Positions 6,570 through 14,112 of a stretch of 24,294 nucleotides of DNA are shown here, one piece after another. Source of the stretch: Candidatus Doudnabacteria bacterium (lineage in GTDB: Bacteria > Patescibacteriota > Doudnabacteria > UBA920 > O2-02-FULL-48-8); NCBI GenBank assembly GCA_016198045.1, contig JACQJI010000002.1, forward strand, positions 1 to 24,294, given 5' to 3'. Each line of letters opens with the position of its first letter. The stretch's first letter is position 1. The notes under the pieces are model-generated. The model was not told the origin of the DNA. It searched no databases and worked only from the letters and a program-made list of their open reading frames with translations. Made by a program: the position numbers and the translations under genes.

Positions 6570-8015
6570 TTATTTCAGGCTGGAGAGAAAGTGGATGGCG
6601 TGGTACACGCCCCAGCCAGTGGCCCCAACCGGTAAATGAGGGCGGGCGCGCATGGTCCAGGCCGTGCCCGCGATGTCGAAGTGCATCCAGGGAGTTTGCT
6701 CCACAAAGCGACTGAGAAACAAACTGGCGGTGATTGCCCCGCCCAAACCTTTTTCTCCGGTGTTTTTGAGGTCAGCGATGTTGCTTTTCAGCTGGTCTTG
6801 GTATTCTTCCGGCAGGGGCATGAGCCATAATTTTTCCCCGGTGGCGCGTGAAGCTTTGAAGACTGACTGATGGTATTTTTCGAGATTTGCAAATACTCCG
6901 GTAAACTCATCGCCCAAAGCCACGATGATCGCGCCGGTAAGGGTGGCGTAGTCCATGATCAATTTGGGTTGATAGTGTTTCTTGGCATAGGTTATGGCGT
7001 CAGCCAAGATCAGCCGGCCCTCGGCGTCGGTATTGATGATCTCCACTGTTTTTCCCGACAGGGAGGTTAAGACATCGCCCGGCTTGGTGGCCCGTCCGGA
7101 AAGCAGATTTTCCGAGGAAGGAATGAGCCCAACCAAAGGAATTTTAAGTTTGAGCATGGCGGCTGCTTGAAGAATCCCCAGCACCGTAGCTCCGCCACAC
7201 ATGTCATATTTCATTTCCTCCATCCGCTCGGATGGCTTGATGGAAATTCCCCCGCTGTCAAAGGTCAACCCCTTGCCAATAAGCACGATAGGATTTTTGG
7301 ATTTTGGTCCATGCTCAACTACGATAAATTTCGGCGGCTCGTCTGAACCTCGGGAAACTCCCAACAGCAATCCCATGCCTTCTTTTTTCATGTCGCGCTC
7401 TTCCAAAACCCTGATGCGCAAATTGTATTTCTGAGCCAGGCTTTTGGCGTGAGCAGCCAAGTGGGCGGGAGTGGCAATATTGGCCGGGTGATTGGCCAAA
7501 TCGCGGGCTTGGTTTGCAGCTTGTCCAATCGTACTTCCGGCAGCCACCGCAGCAGAAGCGGTTTTGCTGATTTGAGAAACCACGAGAAAGACATTTGCCA
7601 AGTTGGACTTTTCTTCTTGGCGATAGTAGTCAAAAGAATAAGCGCCAAACATGGAGGCAAATGAAATGAGTTCCAGAAACTCTTGGCTTTGCAGGCCTGG
7701 ATGATTCCAAAGAATGATTTGCAAGCTGCTTGGTTTAAATTTTTTGGTACCCAAGATCGCGGTTTGGATCGCGGTTCGCAGCCGTGCCGGAGTCAAATCT
7801 TTTTTATTTCCCAACCCCAGCAATAAAAGCCTGCCAAGCTGTGGGGTATAAAGCATGTGCAATTCGCCCAGTTTCCGGCCGAAGTCAGAGTCCGTCAGAT
7901 CAATAATCTCACTTGCCAAGCCGTAAGCTTTCAGCTTGCTTAGTTTTTCTTCCGTGTAAACCGGGATGACGCTGAAGTCAACTTTATTCAGTTGTTTGGC
8001 TAGATGGAGTTTCAT
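6570..8015 (-). CDS. pepA: Leucyl aminopeptidase (M17 family)
   Basis: A two-metal M17 aminopeptidase that removes N-terminal residues from peptides in the cytoplasm. The C-terminal catalytic domain carries the metal and active-site motifs: VLIGKGLTFDSGGISIKP (about 244-261), KYDMCGGA (about 269-276) and the signature NTDAEGRL (about 328-335). The chosen start, ATG 8015 (MKLHLAKQ), gives about 481 residues. ATGs at 8021 and 8051 are in frame but further inside vanW. Even the shorter version overlaps the 3' end of vanW by about 32 nt, so translational coupling is likely. Some M17 enzymes also bind DNA in site-specific recombination; nothing here shows that. Confidence 0.93.
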   Translation of the reverse strand: MKLHLAKQLNKVDFSVIPVYTEEKLSKLKAYGLASEIIDLTDSDFGRKLGELHMLYTPQLGRLLLLGLGNKKDLTPARLRTAIQTAILGTKKFKPSSLQIILWNHPGLQSQEFLELISFASMFGAYSFDYYRQEEKSNLANVFLVVSQISKTASAAVAAGSTIGQAANQARDLANHPANIATPAHLAAHAKSLAQKYNLRIRVLEERDMKKEGMGLLLGVSRGSDEPPKFIVVEHGPKSKNPIVLIGKGLTFDSGGISIKPSERMEEMKYDMCGGATVLGILQAAAMLKLKIPLVGLIPSSENLLSGRATKPGDVLTSLSGKTVEIINTDAEGRLILADAITYAKKHYQPKLIMDYATLTGAIIVALGDEFTGVFANLEKYHQSVFKASRATGEKLWLMPLPEEYQDQLKSNIADLKNTGEKGLGGAITASLFLSRFVEQTPWMHFDIAGTAWTMRARPHLPVGATGWGVYHAIHFLSSLK

Positions 8016-9150
8016 TGGCATTTGATTGCGGATTGGGAATGTTTGATTCAACTGTTGAGGTTTTGGTAAACAGGGCGGGCGGGAGATAAGTGCTTTTGAA
8101 GGTTTGGGTTTTTTCCTCGCCGTTGTTGGTCACCGTCCTAGTCCAAGCGGCCTTCATGGAACCGTCTTCCTTTTTGTCGTATTGGTAAGGCCCGTCAAAG
8201 GCGACCTTGCGGTTATCCTTGGTTCCATAAAAATCGAAGTACAGCTTGTTGCCTTCAACCCTGGTTGAGATGAGGAGGTGGCTTGGTAAGTCATTAAAAA
8301 ACCGAAAATCAGTGGCTCCCGGATAGATGGTAGCATCCGTTCCCTGCGGGGCGTAGTAGCGCACGGCAAAAGAATGGTTGCGGCGCTCGGTAATCGGCAG
8401 TCCCGAGTTCATGGCTGCCCGGAAGACGGTAGAGGAAACTTGGCATAAGCCCCCGCCCAGCTCCGGCACGAGGCCAGTTTTTTTGATGACCAGTTCGGGC
8501 AGGAAGCCGTTTTTTTCATCCACATCGCCCAAGTATTTATTAAAAGAGAATTCTGCCCCGGGTGCGAGCAAAACGTTGTTGAATTTTTGGGAGCCGATTT
8601 TAATGTTGTGAATGCGGTTTTGGGGCGAGCCGGAAAAATCTGATTCCCCGACTCCCACCAGCTCATTGATTCCTAAGTTGTTGGTTTCGGACAGTTTGAT
8701 TTGGGGAAATGAGATGAGCACCGGCAGGGAGAAGCTCGTGAGCGGCTGCATAAGCAATTGATATAGGGCGTAAGTGTCCAGGCTCTGGCCGTTTTGTCCG
8801 GGATCAAATTCCAAAACCTTGCCTTGGTCAAGCAGCAGTTTGGCGTTTCTGGCTGACTGGTCGATCGAATCAGCCAGCTGTTCTATTTCGCTGATCGTTT
8901 GGGAATCAATCAGCGTTGCCGGGGGCAAGCTGGCATCCAGTAAAATCCGTTTGGCCGCGGCAAAAACATTGGGGGACCTGATCCCTAAATCAGCCGTAGC
9001 AGTAGCGACGCTGGGACTAAGTTCGTAGGACTGATTTTCAAATAGAAAAGTTTTGGCTCTCGCCGTAGGTATTAGCACGAACAAAAAGCCGAACGCAGCC
9101 AGGCTAATTTTTATAGATAGTGATATTGCGCTCATCAGCGTTTTTGGCAA
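7984..9150 (-). CDS. VanW family exported protein
   Basis: A 388-residue protein with an N-terminal hydrophobic segment (SLAAFGFLFVLIPTARA) typical of a signal peptide or anchor. The VanW domain is clear in the C-terminal half: PGAEFSFNKYLG, ELGGGLCQVSSTVFRAA, ERRNHSFAVRYY and GTDATIYPGATDFRFFND. The N-terminal half probably corresponds to the peptidoglycan-binding-like region found ahead of VanW in YoaR-type proteins. VanW is named after vancomycin resistance clusters, but its biochemical role is unknown, and such genes occur widely without resistance. It overlaps tsaE upstream (about 47 nt, or 32 nt if ATG 9135 is used) and pepA downstream, so the three are likely translated from one mRNA. 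The tail (about 365-388) is low-complexity Ser/Thr/Asn/Gln. Confidence 0.88.
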   Translation of the reverse strand: MPKTLMSAISLSIKISLAAFGFLFVLIPTARAKTFLFENQSYELSPSVATATADLGIRSPNVFAAAKRILLDASLPPATLIDSQTISEIEQLADSIDQSARNAKLLLDQGKVLEFDPGQNGQSLDTYALYQLLMQPLTSFSLPVLISFPQIKLSETNNLGINELVGVGESDFSGSPQNRIHNIKIGSQKFNNVLLAPGAEFSFNKYLGDVDEKNGFLPELVIKKTGLVPELGGGLCQVSSTVFRAAMNSGLPITERRNHSFAVRYYAPQGTDATIYPGATDFRFFNDLPSHLLISTRVEGNKLYFDFYGTKDNRKVAFDGPYQYDKKEDGSMKAAWTRTVTNNGEEKTQTFKSTYLPPALFTKTSTVESNIPNPQSNANETPSSQTTE

Positions 9151-9532
9151 AGGAGATGTTAATGATTAAGTCGCAGGATTTTTTTAGGGCCGGAAACTTA
9201 TCCAGCCATTCAATGAGGATTAAATCAGTTTTTTGTTTAAGTAGTTCTGGCACTCCTAAAGGCTTGAGCTCTGATTGTTTGGACAGTCGGTAAAAATCAA
9301 TGTGGTAGAGCTGCCGGCCACCAAGCCTGAAATTATTGATGATGGTAAACGTCGGGCTTTTGATTTTTTTGATTCCGAGACTGCGGGCAAAATTTTTGAC
9401 AAAGGTGGTTTTGCCAGCGCCCAAGGGGCCAATCAAGCCGATGGCGGCGGGCTGATGTCGCAAGGTGCGTCCCGTCGTTGCGGCCAGCCGTTTGAATTGA
9501 GCCAGGCTTAGTCCTTCAAACCTTTGAGTCAT
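9104..9532 (-). CDS. tsaE: tRNA threonylcarbamoyladenosine biosynthesis ATPase TsaE
   Basis: TsaE is the small P-loop ATPase that works with TsaB and TsaD in forming t6A37 on ANN-decoding tRNAs. The 142-residue protein has the expected size and motifs: Walker A GPLGAGKT (about 35-42), SPTFTIINNF, YHIDFYRL and LILIEWLDKF. It is the first gene of the minus-strand block that continues into vanW and pepA. A -35 TTAACA / 17 bp / -10 TAAAAT promoter ends only 5 nt before its ATG, so its mRNA is predicted to be leaderless. tsaB and tsaD are not in this window. Confidence 0.92.
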   Translation of the reverse strand: MTQRFEGLSLAQFKRLAATTGRTLRHQPAAIGLIGPLGAGKTTFVKNFARSLGIKKIKSPTFTIINNFRLGGRQLYHIDFYRLSKQSELKPLGVPELLKQKTDLILIEWLDKFPALKKSCDLIINISFAKNADERNITIYKN

Positions 9533-9537
9533 AAGCT

Positions 9538-9566
9538 ATTTTAGCAGTTTGACATAAGCTTGTTAA
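9538..9566 (-). promoter_or_regulatory. tsaE promoter (leaderless)
   Basis: On the minus strand, TTAACA (9566-9561), a 17-bp spacer and TAAAAT (9543-9538) are followed by 5 nt and the tsaE ATG. The predicted transcription start coincides with the start codon. It overlaps the divergent plus-strand promoter at 9549-9577. Confidence 0.6.
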
Positions 9567-9577
9567 TGGGCTACAGT
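9549..9577 (+). promoter_or_regulatory. Promoter of the DHH-like gene
   Basis: A consensus -35 TTGACA (9549-9554), 17-bp spacer and -10 TACAGT (9572-9577). Transcription would begin near 9584 and give a leader of about 170 nt occupied almost wholly by the palindromic array 9589-9753. The two divergent promoters overlap, so their use may be mutually exclusive. Confidence 0.6.
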
Positions 9578-9588
9578 AATATGATTTT

Positions 9589-9753
9589 CCAGGTAGTAGA
9601 AGTTCGATAATTGTATTTTTGCCCAGGAAATTTGGCAAAATCATCGAACTTCACTGCCTGGCAAGTTGCCGGGTAGTGAAATTTTATTTCGCGAAGCGAA
9701 TGAAAATTTACTTCCGGTCTTGCCCAAGCATTTATAAGATTTCTACTACCCGG
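9589..9753. repeat. Palindromic array forming the leader of the DHH-like gene
   Basis: A motif close to CCRGGTAGTAGAA occurs four times in alternating orientation: + at 9589-9601, - within 9651-9661, + at 9669-9682, - at 9741-9753. Hairpin 1 (9589-9661) includes a perfect 10-bp stem, 9599-9608 with 9643-9652, plus TTTTGCC/GGCAAAA inside. Hairpin 2 (9669-9715) pairs AAATTTTATTTCGC with GCGAATGAAAATTT. The last copy ends 1 nt before the ATG at 9755. It may be a structured leader RNA or a dispersed palindromic element. Confidence 0.65.
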
Positions 9754-9754
9754 T

Positions 9755-10879
9755 ATGCAACAATCCGAATTTAAAAGCTCGATAGACCAGCTGAACCAAG
9801 CCAATAATGTCTTGATTTTGGCCCCGGCAGCAGCCCATGCCGATGATTTGGCTGCGGCTTTGGCATTGCAAAATTTCCTAACCAAACTCGAAAAAGAAGC
9901 AACCCTGGTCAGTCCCGGGGCTTTGGTTGAGAAGTACAATTTTTTGCCGAAATTCGACCAGATCAAAACTGATCTTATGATTTCCAAAAGTTTTGTGATT
10001 GATATCTCGACCAAGCGCGCACAGATCGACGAGCTGTCATACAAAAAAGAAGACGACAAGTTGTCGATCTACGTCAAGCCCAAAGCCGAGCAGTTTACCA
10101 AGGACGACATCAGCTTTCGGACTTCCAGCCTGCCGTTTAACTTGATCGTCTGCGTCGGGGTTACGTCCTTGGACAGTTTGGGTGAATTTTACAGCAAGAA
10201 TACTGATTTGTTTTTTGAAACGCCAGTGGTCAACATTGATTACAAGGCCAACAATGAAAACTACGGGCAGTTTAATTTGGTGGACCTTTCGGCCACGTCC
10301 AATTCCGAAATAATTTTTGATCTGATCAACAGTTACGAAATTTCCCTGCTGGATCAGGAAATCGCCACCGTACTTTTGACCGGGATCATTGCCGAGACCA
10401 ACAGTTTCCAACATTCGCGCACGACCCCTGCTGCTTTCCTCAAAGCTTCGCAGCTGGTCAGCCTGGGCGCCGACCAGCGAGAAATCATCGGCCGCCTGTA
10501 CAAAACCAAGAGCATGAGTTTCTTAAAACTTTGGGGCCGCGTGCTGGCCCGCCTGAAGCAAGAGCCAGCTTTATCGCTGGTTTATTCGGTTGCCAACCAG
10601 TCCGACATTGCCAAATCGAATGCTGTCCCGGATGACATTGCTCAGATAATTAAGGAGATGTCGCTGCAACTTTCTTTTGCCAAGACTTTCCTGTTTTTGG
10701 CCGAAAAGCCCGGCCAAACCGAAGTGTTTGTTTCATCTCTGCTGCCGGTAAACCTCAGCCAAGTATTTGCTTCGTTTCAACCCACGGTTTTGGGCAACGT
10801 TACCCATTTTATACTAAATACCAGTCCGACCGAGGCAGAGCAGAGGGTGCTTAGACTTTTGAGGGAAAACGTTTTATAA
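9755..10879 (+). CDS. DHH superfamily protein with degenerate active site
   Basis: The 374 residues follow the DHH/DHHA1 phosphoesterase plan (NrnA/bifunctional oligoribonuclease type). An N-terminal LILAPAAAHADDLAAALAL stands where active members have an H-x-x-P-D-G-D motif. VVNIDYKANNENYGQFNLVD stands where they have I-D-H-H plus N-x-x-F-G, and TGIIAETNSF replaces T-D-T-G-x-F. So DHH has become D162-Y163-K164, and other metal ligands are altered too, which suggests an inactive nucleotide- or RNA-binding relative. The C-terminal half probably matches DHHA1 in degenerate form. pilB starts 7 nt downstream, so the two may act together, perhaps in nucleotide-linked control of pili; that is inference. 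Confidence 0.75.
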   Translation: MQQSEFKSSIDQLNQANNVLILAPAAAHADDLAAALALQNFLTKLEKEATLVSPGALVEKYNFLPKFDQIKTDLMISKSFVIDISTKRAQIDELSYKKEDDKLSIYVKPKAEQFTKDDISFRTSSLPFNLIVCVGVTSLDSLGEFYSKNTDLFFETPVVNIDYKANNENYGQFNLVDLSATSNSEIIFDLINSYEISLLDQEIATVLLTGIIAETNSFQHSRTTPAAFLKASQLVSLGADQREIIGRLYKTKSMSFLKLWGRVLARLKQEPALSLVYSVANQSDIAKSNAVPDDIAQIIKEMSLQLSFAKTFLFLAEKPGQTEVFVSSLLPVNLSQVFASFQPTVLGNVTHFILNTSPTEAEQRVLRLLRENVL

Positions 10880-10880
10880 T
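10875..10880 (+). promoter_or_regulatory. -10 box for a leaderless pilB transcript
   Basis: A perfect TATAAT overlaps the stop codon of the preceding gene and lies 6 nt before the pilB ATG at 10887. A weak TTAGAC (10851-10856) is 18 bp upstream. It would allow pilB to be transcribed separately from the DHH-like gene. Confidence 0.5.
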
Positions 10881-10886
10881 TAGTCC

Positions 10887-12530
10887 ATGCTTACCCCTGA
10901 TGATCGCGGAATCAGGCTGAAACAAATTTATTCGTCGCTGGACAGAAAATACGAAGAAGAGGAAGCCGAGCGCAACGCGGCCGCTTTTGGCCTTGCTTAC
11001 ATCAATCTCCAAAGCTTTCCGATTGATCACAACGTCTTAGGCTTGATTCCCAAAGAAGAAGCCGAGCACCTTTCGGTGCTGCCTTTTTACCGGGAAGGCC
11101 GAAACCTCAAACTTGCCACCCCTAACCCCAATGATGGCATAAATCCCGTGCTCAAGCGGCTGGAAGAGCAGAGTTACTTTCTCGAACTTTATTTCGTGTC
11201 CCAGAGCAGTTTCCAGAGCGCTCTGACCAATTACGGCAAAATCGTGGAAGTCAAACAGCGCGCCAAAGGAATTAAGCTTGCCCAGAAAGATTTCAGCCAG
11301 GACTTAAGCTCATTGTCTGATTTGGGGAAAAAGCTGATGAACGCCTCGGCCACGGAAATGATTGAAGTCTTGCTGGGAAACGCTTTGTCGCTTGATGCTT
11401 CTGACATCCACGCCGAACCGACCACCGACACAATCAAAATTCGGTTTCGCATCGATGGCGTGCTGCAGGACATTTGTGCCTTGCCCAAAGAGCTGAATCA
11501 TCAGCTGGTTTCCCGAGTCAAAATTTTATCCAAGCTGAAATTGAACGTAACCGCCACTCCGCAAGATGGCAGCTTCGGCCTGACTTATGACGATAAGCAG
11601 GTGGACATCCGGGTGTCAGTTCTGCCTTCGGCTTTCGGGGAGTCGATCGTCATGCGCATCCTGCGCCAGGACAAAGGGCAGTTGAAGTTTGAAGATCTGG
11701 GCATCAAGGGCTTGGCTTATGAACGGCTCAATCATGAATTGGAAAAACCCAACGGCATGATCCTAACTACGGGCCCAACCGGCAGCGGCAAAACCACCAC
11801 GCTTTACGCTATCTTAAGCAAGCTTAACGAACCGGGAGTAAAAATCATCACTCTGGAAGATCCGGTGGAATACAAAATTCCAGGCATTACCCAAACGCCG
11901 ATTGACGTTTCTGCCGGTTTTACTTTTGGCAGCGGACTGCGCGCCATTTTGCGGCAAGACCCAGACGTAGTCATGGTCGGCGAAATGCGCGACTTGGAAA
12001 CCACCGAAACCGCCGCCCAGGCAGCGCTGACCGGACACATTGTGCTCTCCACCTTGCATACCAACGACGCGGCCGGGGCCATTCCGCGCATGCTGGATTT
12101 GGGAGTCAAACCGTTTGTGTTGGCTCCGGCCATCAACGCCGTGATCGCCCAGCGATTGGTGCGAAAAATTTGCACGCACTGCAAAGTTGAATATCAGCCG
12201 GATCCCCACCTGCTGCAGCGGGCGCAAATGATACTGGCGGCCATACCCAAGTCTGCGCAGGCAACTGTTCCGACGAAGCTTAAGTTTTACCACAGTCCGG
12301 GGTGTGCTGAGTGCAAAGGCTTGGGTTATAAGGGCCGGACTGGAGTTTACGAAGTGTTTGTCATCAACGAAGAGATTGAAAAGATGGTCAACAAAGCCAC
12401 TTCCACCAACACGGAAATCAAACGCCAGGCGGTCTCTGATGGCATGGTTACCTTGGCCCAGGACGGGATCCTGAAAGCCTTGGAAGGTGTGACTGATCTG
12501 GAGGAAGTGTTTCGGGTGACTGAAGAGTAA
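10887..12530 (+). CDS. pilB: Type IV pilus assembly / type II secretion ATPase (PilB/GspE)
   Basis: A cytoplasmic hexameric ATPase that powers pilin polymerisation. The 547 residues comprise an N-terminal GspE-N (MshEN-like) domain (about 1-115), then the N2 domain with DASDIHAEP and RIDGVLQD, and the RecA-like motor: Walker A GPTGSGKT (296-303), Asp box ITLEDPVEYK, Walker B region LRQDPDVVMVGEMRD and His box TGHIVLSTLHTNDA. A zinc tetracysteine pair (C429/C432 and C473/C476) is typical of assembly ATPases rather than the retraction ATPase PilT. Some GspE/PilB genes neighbour pilC and pilin genes; none are seen here, so the rest of the machine must be elsewhere. A TATAAT sits 6 nt upstream of the ATG. 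Confidence 0.93.
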   Translation: MLTPDDRGIRLKQIYSSLDRKYEEEEAERNAAAFGLAYINLQSFPIDHNVLGLIPKEEAEHLSVLPFYREGRNLKLATPNPNDGINPVLKRLEEQSYFLELYFVSQSSFQSALTNYGKIVEVKQRAKGIKLAQKDFSQDLSSLSDLGKKLMNASATEMIEVLLGNALSLDASDIHAEPTTDTIKIRFRIDGVLQDICALPKELNHQLVSRVKILSKLKLNVTATPQDGSFGLTYDDKQVDIRVSVLPSAFGESIVMRILRQDKGQLKFEDLGIKGLAYERLNHELEKPNGMILTTGPTGSGKTTTLYAILSKLNEPGVKIITLEDPVEYKIPGITQTPIDVSAGFTFGSGLRAILRQDPDVVMVGEMRDLETTETAAQAALTGHIVLSTLHTNDAAGAIPRMLDLGVKPFVLAPAINAVIAQRLVRKICTHCKVEYQPDPHLLQRAQMILAAIPKSAQATVPTKLKFYHSPGCAECKGLGYKGRTGVYEVFVINEEIEKMVNKATSTNTEIKRQAVSDGMVTLAQDGILKALEGVTDLEEVFRVTEE

Positions 12531-12545
12531 GAATTAATAAAAATT

Positions 12546-12980
12546 ATGCCAGAAGTATTTAGTCCCAGAAGAGATTTGCGAGGAGAGAGCCATTTGCCTT
12601 CAGGCATCAACGAAGAAAAAACTCCAAAAAGGCAGCGAAAGCCAAAATCTCCGATGGGTCAAATAAACCAGGAGCGGTCTGATCGAAAGCGGCGGGTTAA
12701 TATAGCAGAAAATTTTAAAAAAGCAGAAGTTGAGTCTCAAGCCCAAGCAGCGCCAAACAGCACCCATGATCTTACGCCGGAGCAGGTGGCCAGGATATTG
12801 GGAGTAAGCAGCCTTGATAAACTGCCAAGAAATGAGCAAGTGCTGTTGGAAACCGGGGCTAAGCTTGCTTTTGACAATGAAGGTGGAGCGGTTTTGTACG
12901 GATATGCTCATGACGGGTCAGATGTGGACGCAATTTTGCAAAATCTGGATTTGGGATATTCTGATTTAAAAGCTAAATAG
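12546..12980 (+). CDS. Unknown protein with basic N-terminal region
   Basis: A 144-residue protein of unknown function. The first half (about 1-70) is hydrophilic, rich in Arg, Lys, Glu and Gln, and probably disordered. The second half looks folded: LTPEQVARILGVSSLDKL resembles a small helical or helix-turn-helix-like element, followed by NEQVLLETGAKLAFDNEGGAVLYGYAHDGSDVDAILQNLDLGYSDLKA. It begins 15 nt after pilB on the same strand and is probably cotranscribed with it, so a pilus-related role is possible but not shown. No Shine-Dalgarno is visible. It ends 21 nt before the hairpin at 13002-13043, which could serve as its terminator. Confidence 0.6.
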   Translation: MPEVFSPRRDLRGESHLPSGINEEKTPKRQRKPKSPMGQINQERSDRKRRVNIAENFKKAEVESQAQAAPNSTHDLTPEQVARILGVSSLDKLPRNEQVLLETGAKLAFDNEGGAVLYGYAHDGSDVDAILQNLDLGYSDLKAK

Positions 12981-12985
12981 AAAGT

Positions 12986-12991
12986 TATAAT
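12986..12991 (+). promoter_or_regulatory. -10 box upstream of the aldo/keto reductase
   Basis: A perfect TATAAT, with no convincing -35. If used, transcription would start near 12998, placing the hairpin 13002-13043 at the very 5' end of the reductase mRNA. Confidence 0.35.
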
Positions 12992-13001
12992 ATAAAAAAC
13001 T

Positions 13002-13043
13002 AAATTTCTCATATTTTCACAAATGTGATAAAAAGAGAAATTT
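13002..13043 (+). repeat. 42-nt hairpin element, left copy
   Basis: The arms AAATTTCTC (13002-13010) and GAGAAATTT (13035-13043) are joined by an inner stem centred on TCACA-AA-TGTGA. T residues follow on both strands, so it can act as a bidirectional terminator. It is an inverted copy of 13995-14036 (37 of 42 positions identical after reverse complementing). Confidence 0.75.
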
Positions 13044-13057
13044 TTTCTAGAGGACAA

Positions 13058-13984
13058 ATGGAACATATTACACTAAACACTGGCGCAAAGATGCCAATAA
13101 TTGGTCTAGGCACTTGGAAAATGATGCCGGAGCAGGCGGATGAAGCGATCAGGTTTGCAATGGAACAGGCCGGTTATCGGCATGTTGACTGTGCTGCTAT
13201 TTATCTCAATGAAAAAGAAATCGGCCAGGTTTTGAACAAAATCTTTAGCAAAGGCCAAGTTCGGCGGGAAGATTTGTTTATCGTAAGCAAGCTTTGGAAT
13301 CACGCGCATGCGGCAAGTGACGTAGAGCCGGCCTTGAGGCAAACGCTTCAGGATTTACAACTTGATTATCTTGATCTGTACCTTGTCCATTGGGGAGTTG
13401 CCATCAAAGGCGATTTGGCTGACGAACCCTTGGATGAACACGGGGTACTAATTACTGCTCCGATTCCTATTCGGGAAACTTGGGAGGCCATGGAAAAGTT
13501 AGTTGAGAAGGGATTGGTTAAGGCAATAGGTGTTGCTAATTTTAACGGAGCAATGCTTTTGGATTTGCTGACTTATACCAAAATTATTCCAGCAGTCAAT
13601 CAAATTGAACTGCATCCCTATAATGTCCAGACCAGTTTGGTGGAATTTTGCCAGTACAAAAACATCGCGGTCACCGCTTATTCGCCGCTTGCTCGGCCAG
13701 GGGTTCGGGCGGAGCTGGGGCTACCAGTTTTGATCCAAGACCCGACAGTGATGAAAATCGCCGCCACTCACGATAAATTGCCAACCCAGATATTGTTGCG
13801 CTGGGCAGTCCAGCGCCAAACCGTTGCCATTCCCAAAAGCACTAACCCTCAAAACATTAAGAGCAACATTAGTGTGTTTGATTTTGAGCTTTCAGATCAA
13901 GAGATGCAGGCCTTAACCAACTTAGATCGCAAATTCCGATACGTGCAAGCTACGAAATGGTGGAAGATCCCGTATTTTGATTGA
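13058..13984 (+). CDS. Aldo/keto reductase
   Basis: A cytoplasmic NAD(P)H-dependent oxidoreductase with a TIM-barrel fold. The protein from ATG 13058 is 308 residues (MEHITLNTGAKMPIIGLGTW), a canonical family start. The upstream open frame to 13025 runs through a hairpin and is rejected. A weak AGAGGA lies just before the ATG. Family residues are visible: DCAAIYLNEKEIG (catalytic Asp and Tyr), VSKLW (Lys), LVHWG (His), GVANFN, NQIELHPY and the cofactor motif IPKSTNPQNIKSN. It resembles aldose- or xylose-reductase-like members, but the substrate cannot be read from sequence. It is a single-gene unit bracketed by two inverted copies of a 42-nt hairpin. Confidence 0.92.
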   Translation: MEHITLNTGAKMPIIGLGTWKMMPEQADEAIRFAMEQAGYRHVDCAAIYLNEKEIGQVLNKIFSKGQVRREDLFIVSKLWNHAHAASDVEPALRQTLQDLQLDYLDLYLVHWGVAIKGDLADEPLDEHGVLITAPIPIRETWEAMEKLVEKGLVKAIGVANFNGAMLLDLLTYTKIIPAVNQIELHPYNVQTSLVEFCQYKNIAVTAYSPLARPGVRAELGLPVLIQDPTVMKIAATHDKLPTQILLRWAVQRQTVAIPKSTNPQNIKSNISVFDFELSDQEMQALTNLDRKFRYVQATKWWKIPYFD

Positions 13985-13994
13985 TCTAGCCGCC

Positions 13995-14036
13995 AAGATT
14001 CTCTTTTTATCACATTTGTGAAAAAATGAGAATCTT
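13995..14036 (-). repeat. 42-nt hairpin element, right copy
   Basis: The arms AAGATTCTC (13995-14003) and GAGAATCTT (14028-14036) share the inner TCACA/TGTGA core. Relative to the left copy it is inverted, and two of the differing base pairs are compensatory (A-T and T-A in the left copy, G-C and A-T here), so the stem has been maintained. It lies 10 nt after the aldo/keto reductase stop codon. Confidence 0.75.
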
Positions 14037-14076
14037 TGTTTAAAAATGCTTAGTATAGATATAGCAAAAATATAAC

Positions 14077-14098
14077 ATCGCCCATTAGGCGATTTTTT
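14077..14098 (+). terminator. Terminator-like stem-loop before polA
   Basis: ATCGCC (14077-14082), a 5-nt loop and GGCGAT (14088-14093) are followed by T residues to 14098. It can be extended by AGTATAGA (14052-14059) with TCTATACT (14104-14111), which ends 1 nt before the polA ATG. So it could be a terminator for the reductase or part of a structured polA leader. Confidence 0.6.
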
Positions 14099-14112
14099 GT
14101 TATTCTATACTT

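Noticed and set aside
7984..9150. Vancomycin resistance gene
   Set aside because: VanW domains are widespread without resistance, and no vanA/B-type ligase, vanH or vanX is present.
13025..13057. Upstream extension of the aldo/keto reductase
   Set aside because: It begins inside the hairpin 13002-13043; the family start is the ATG at 13058.
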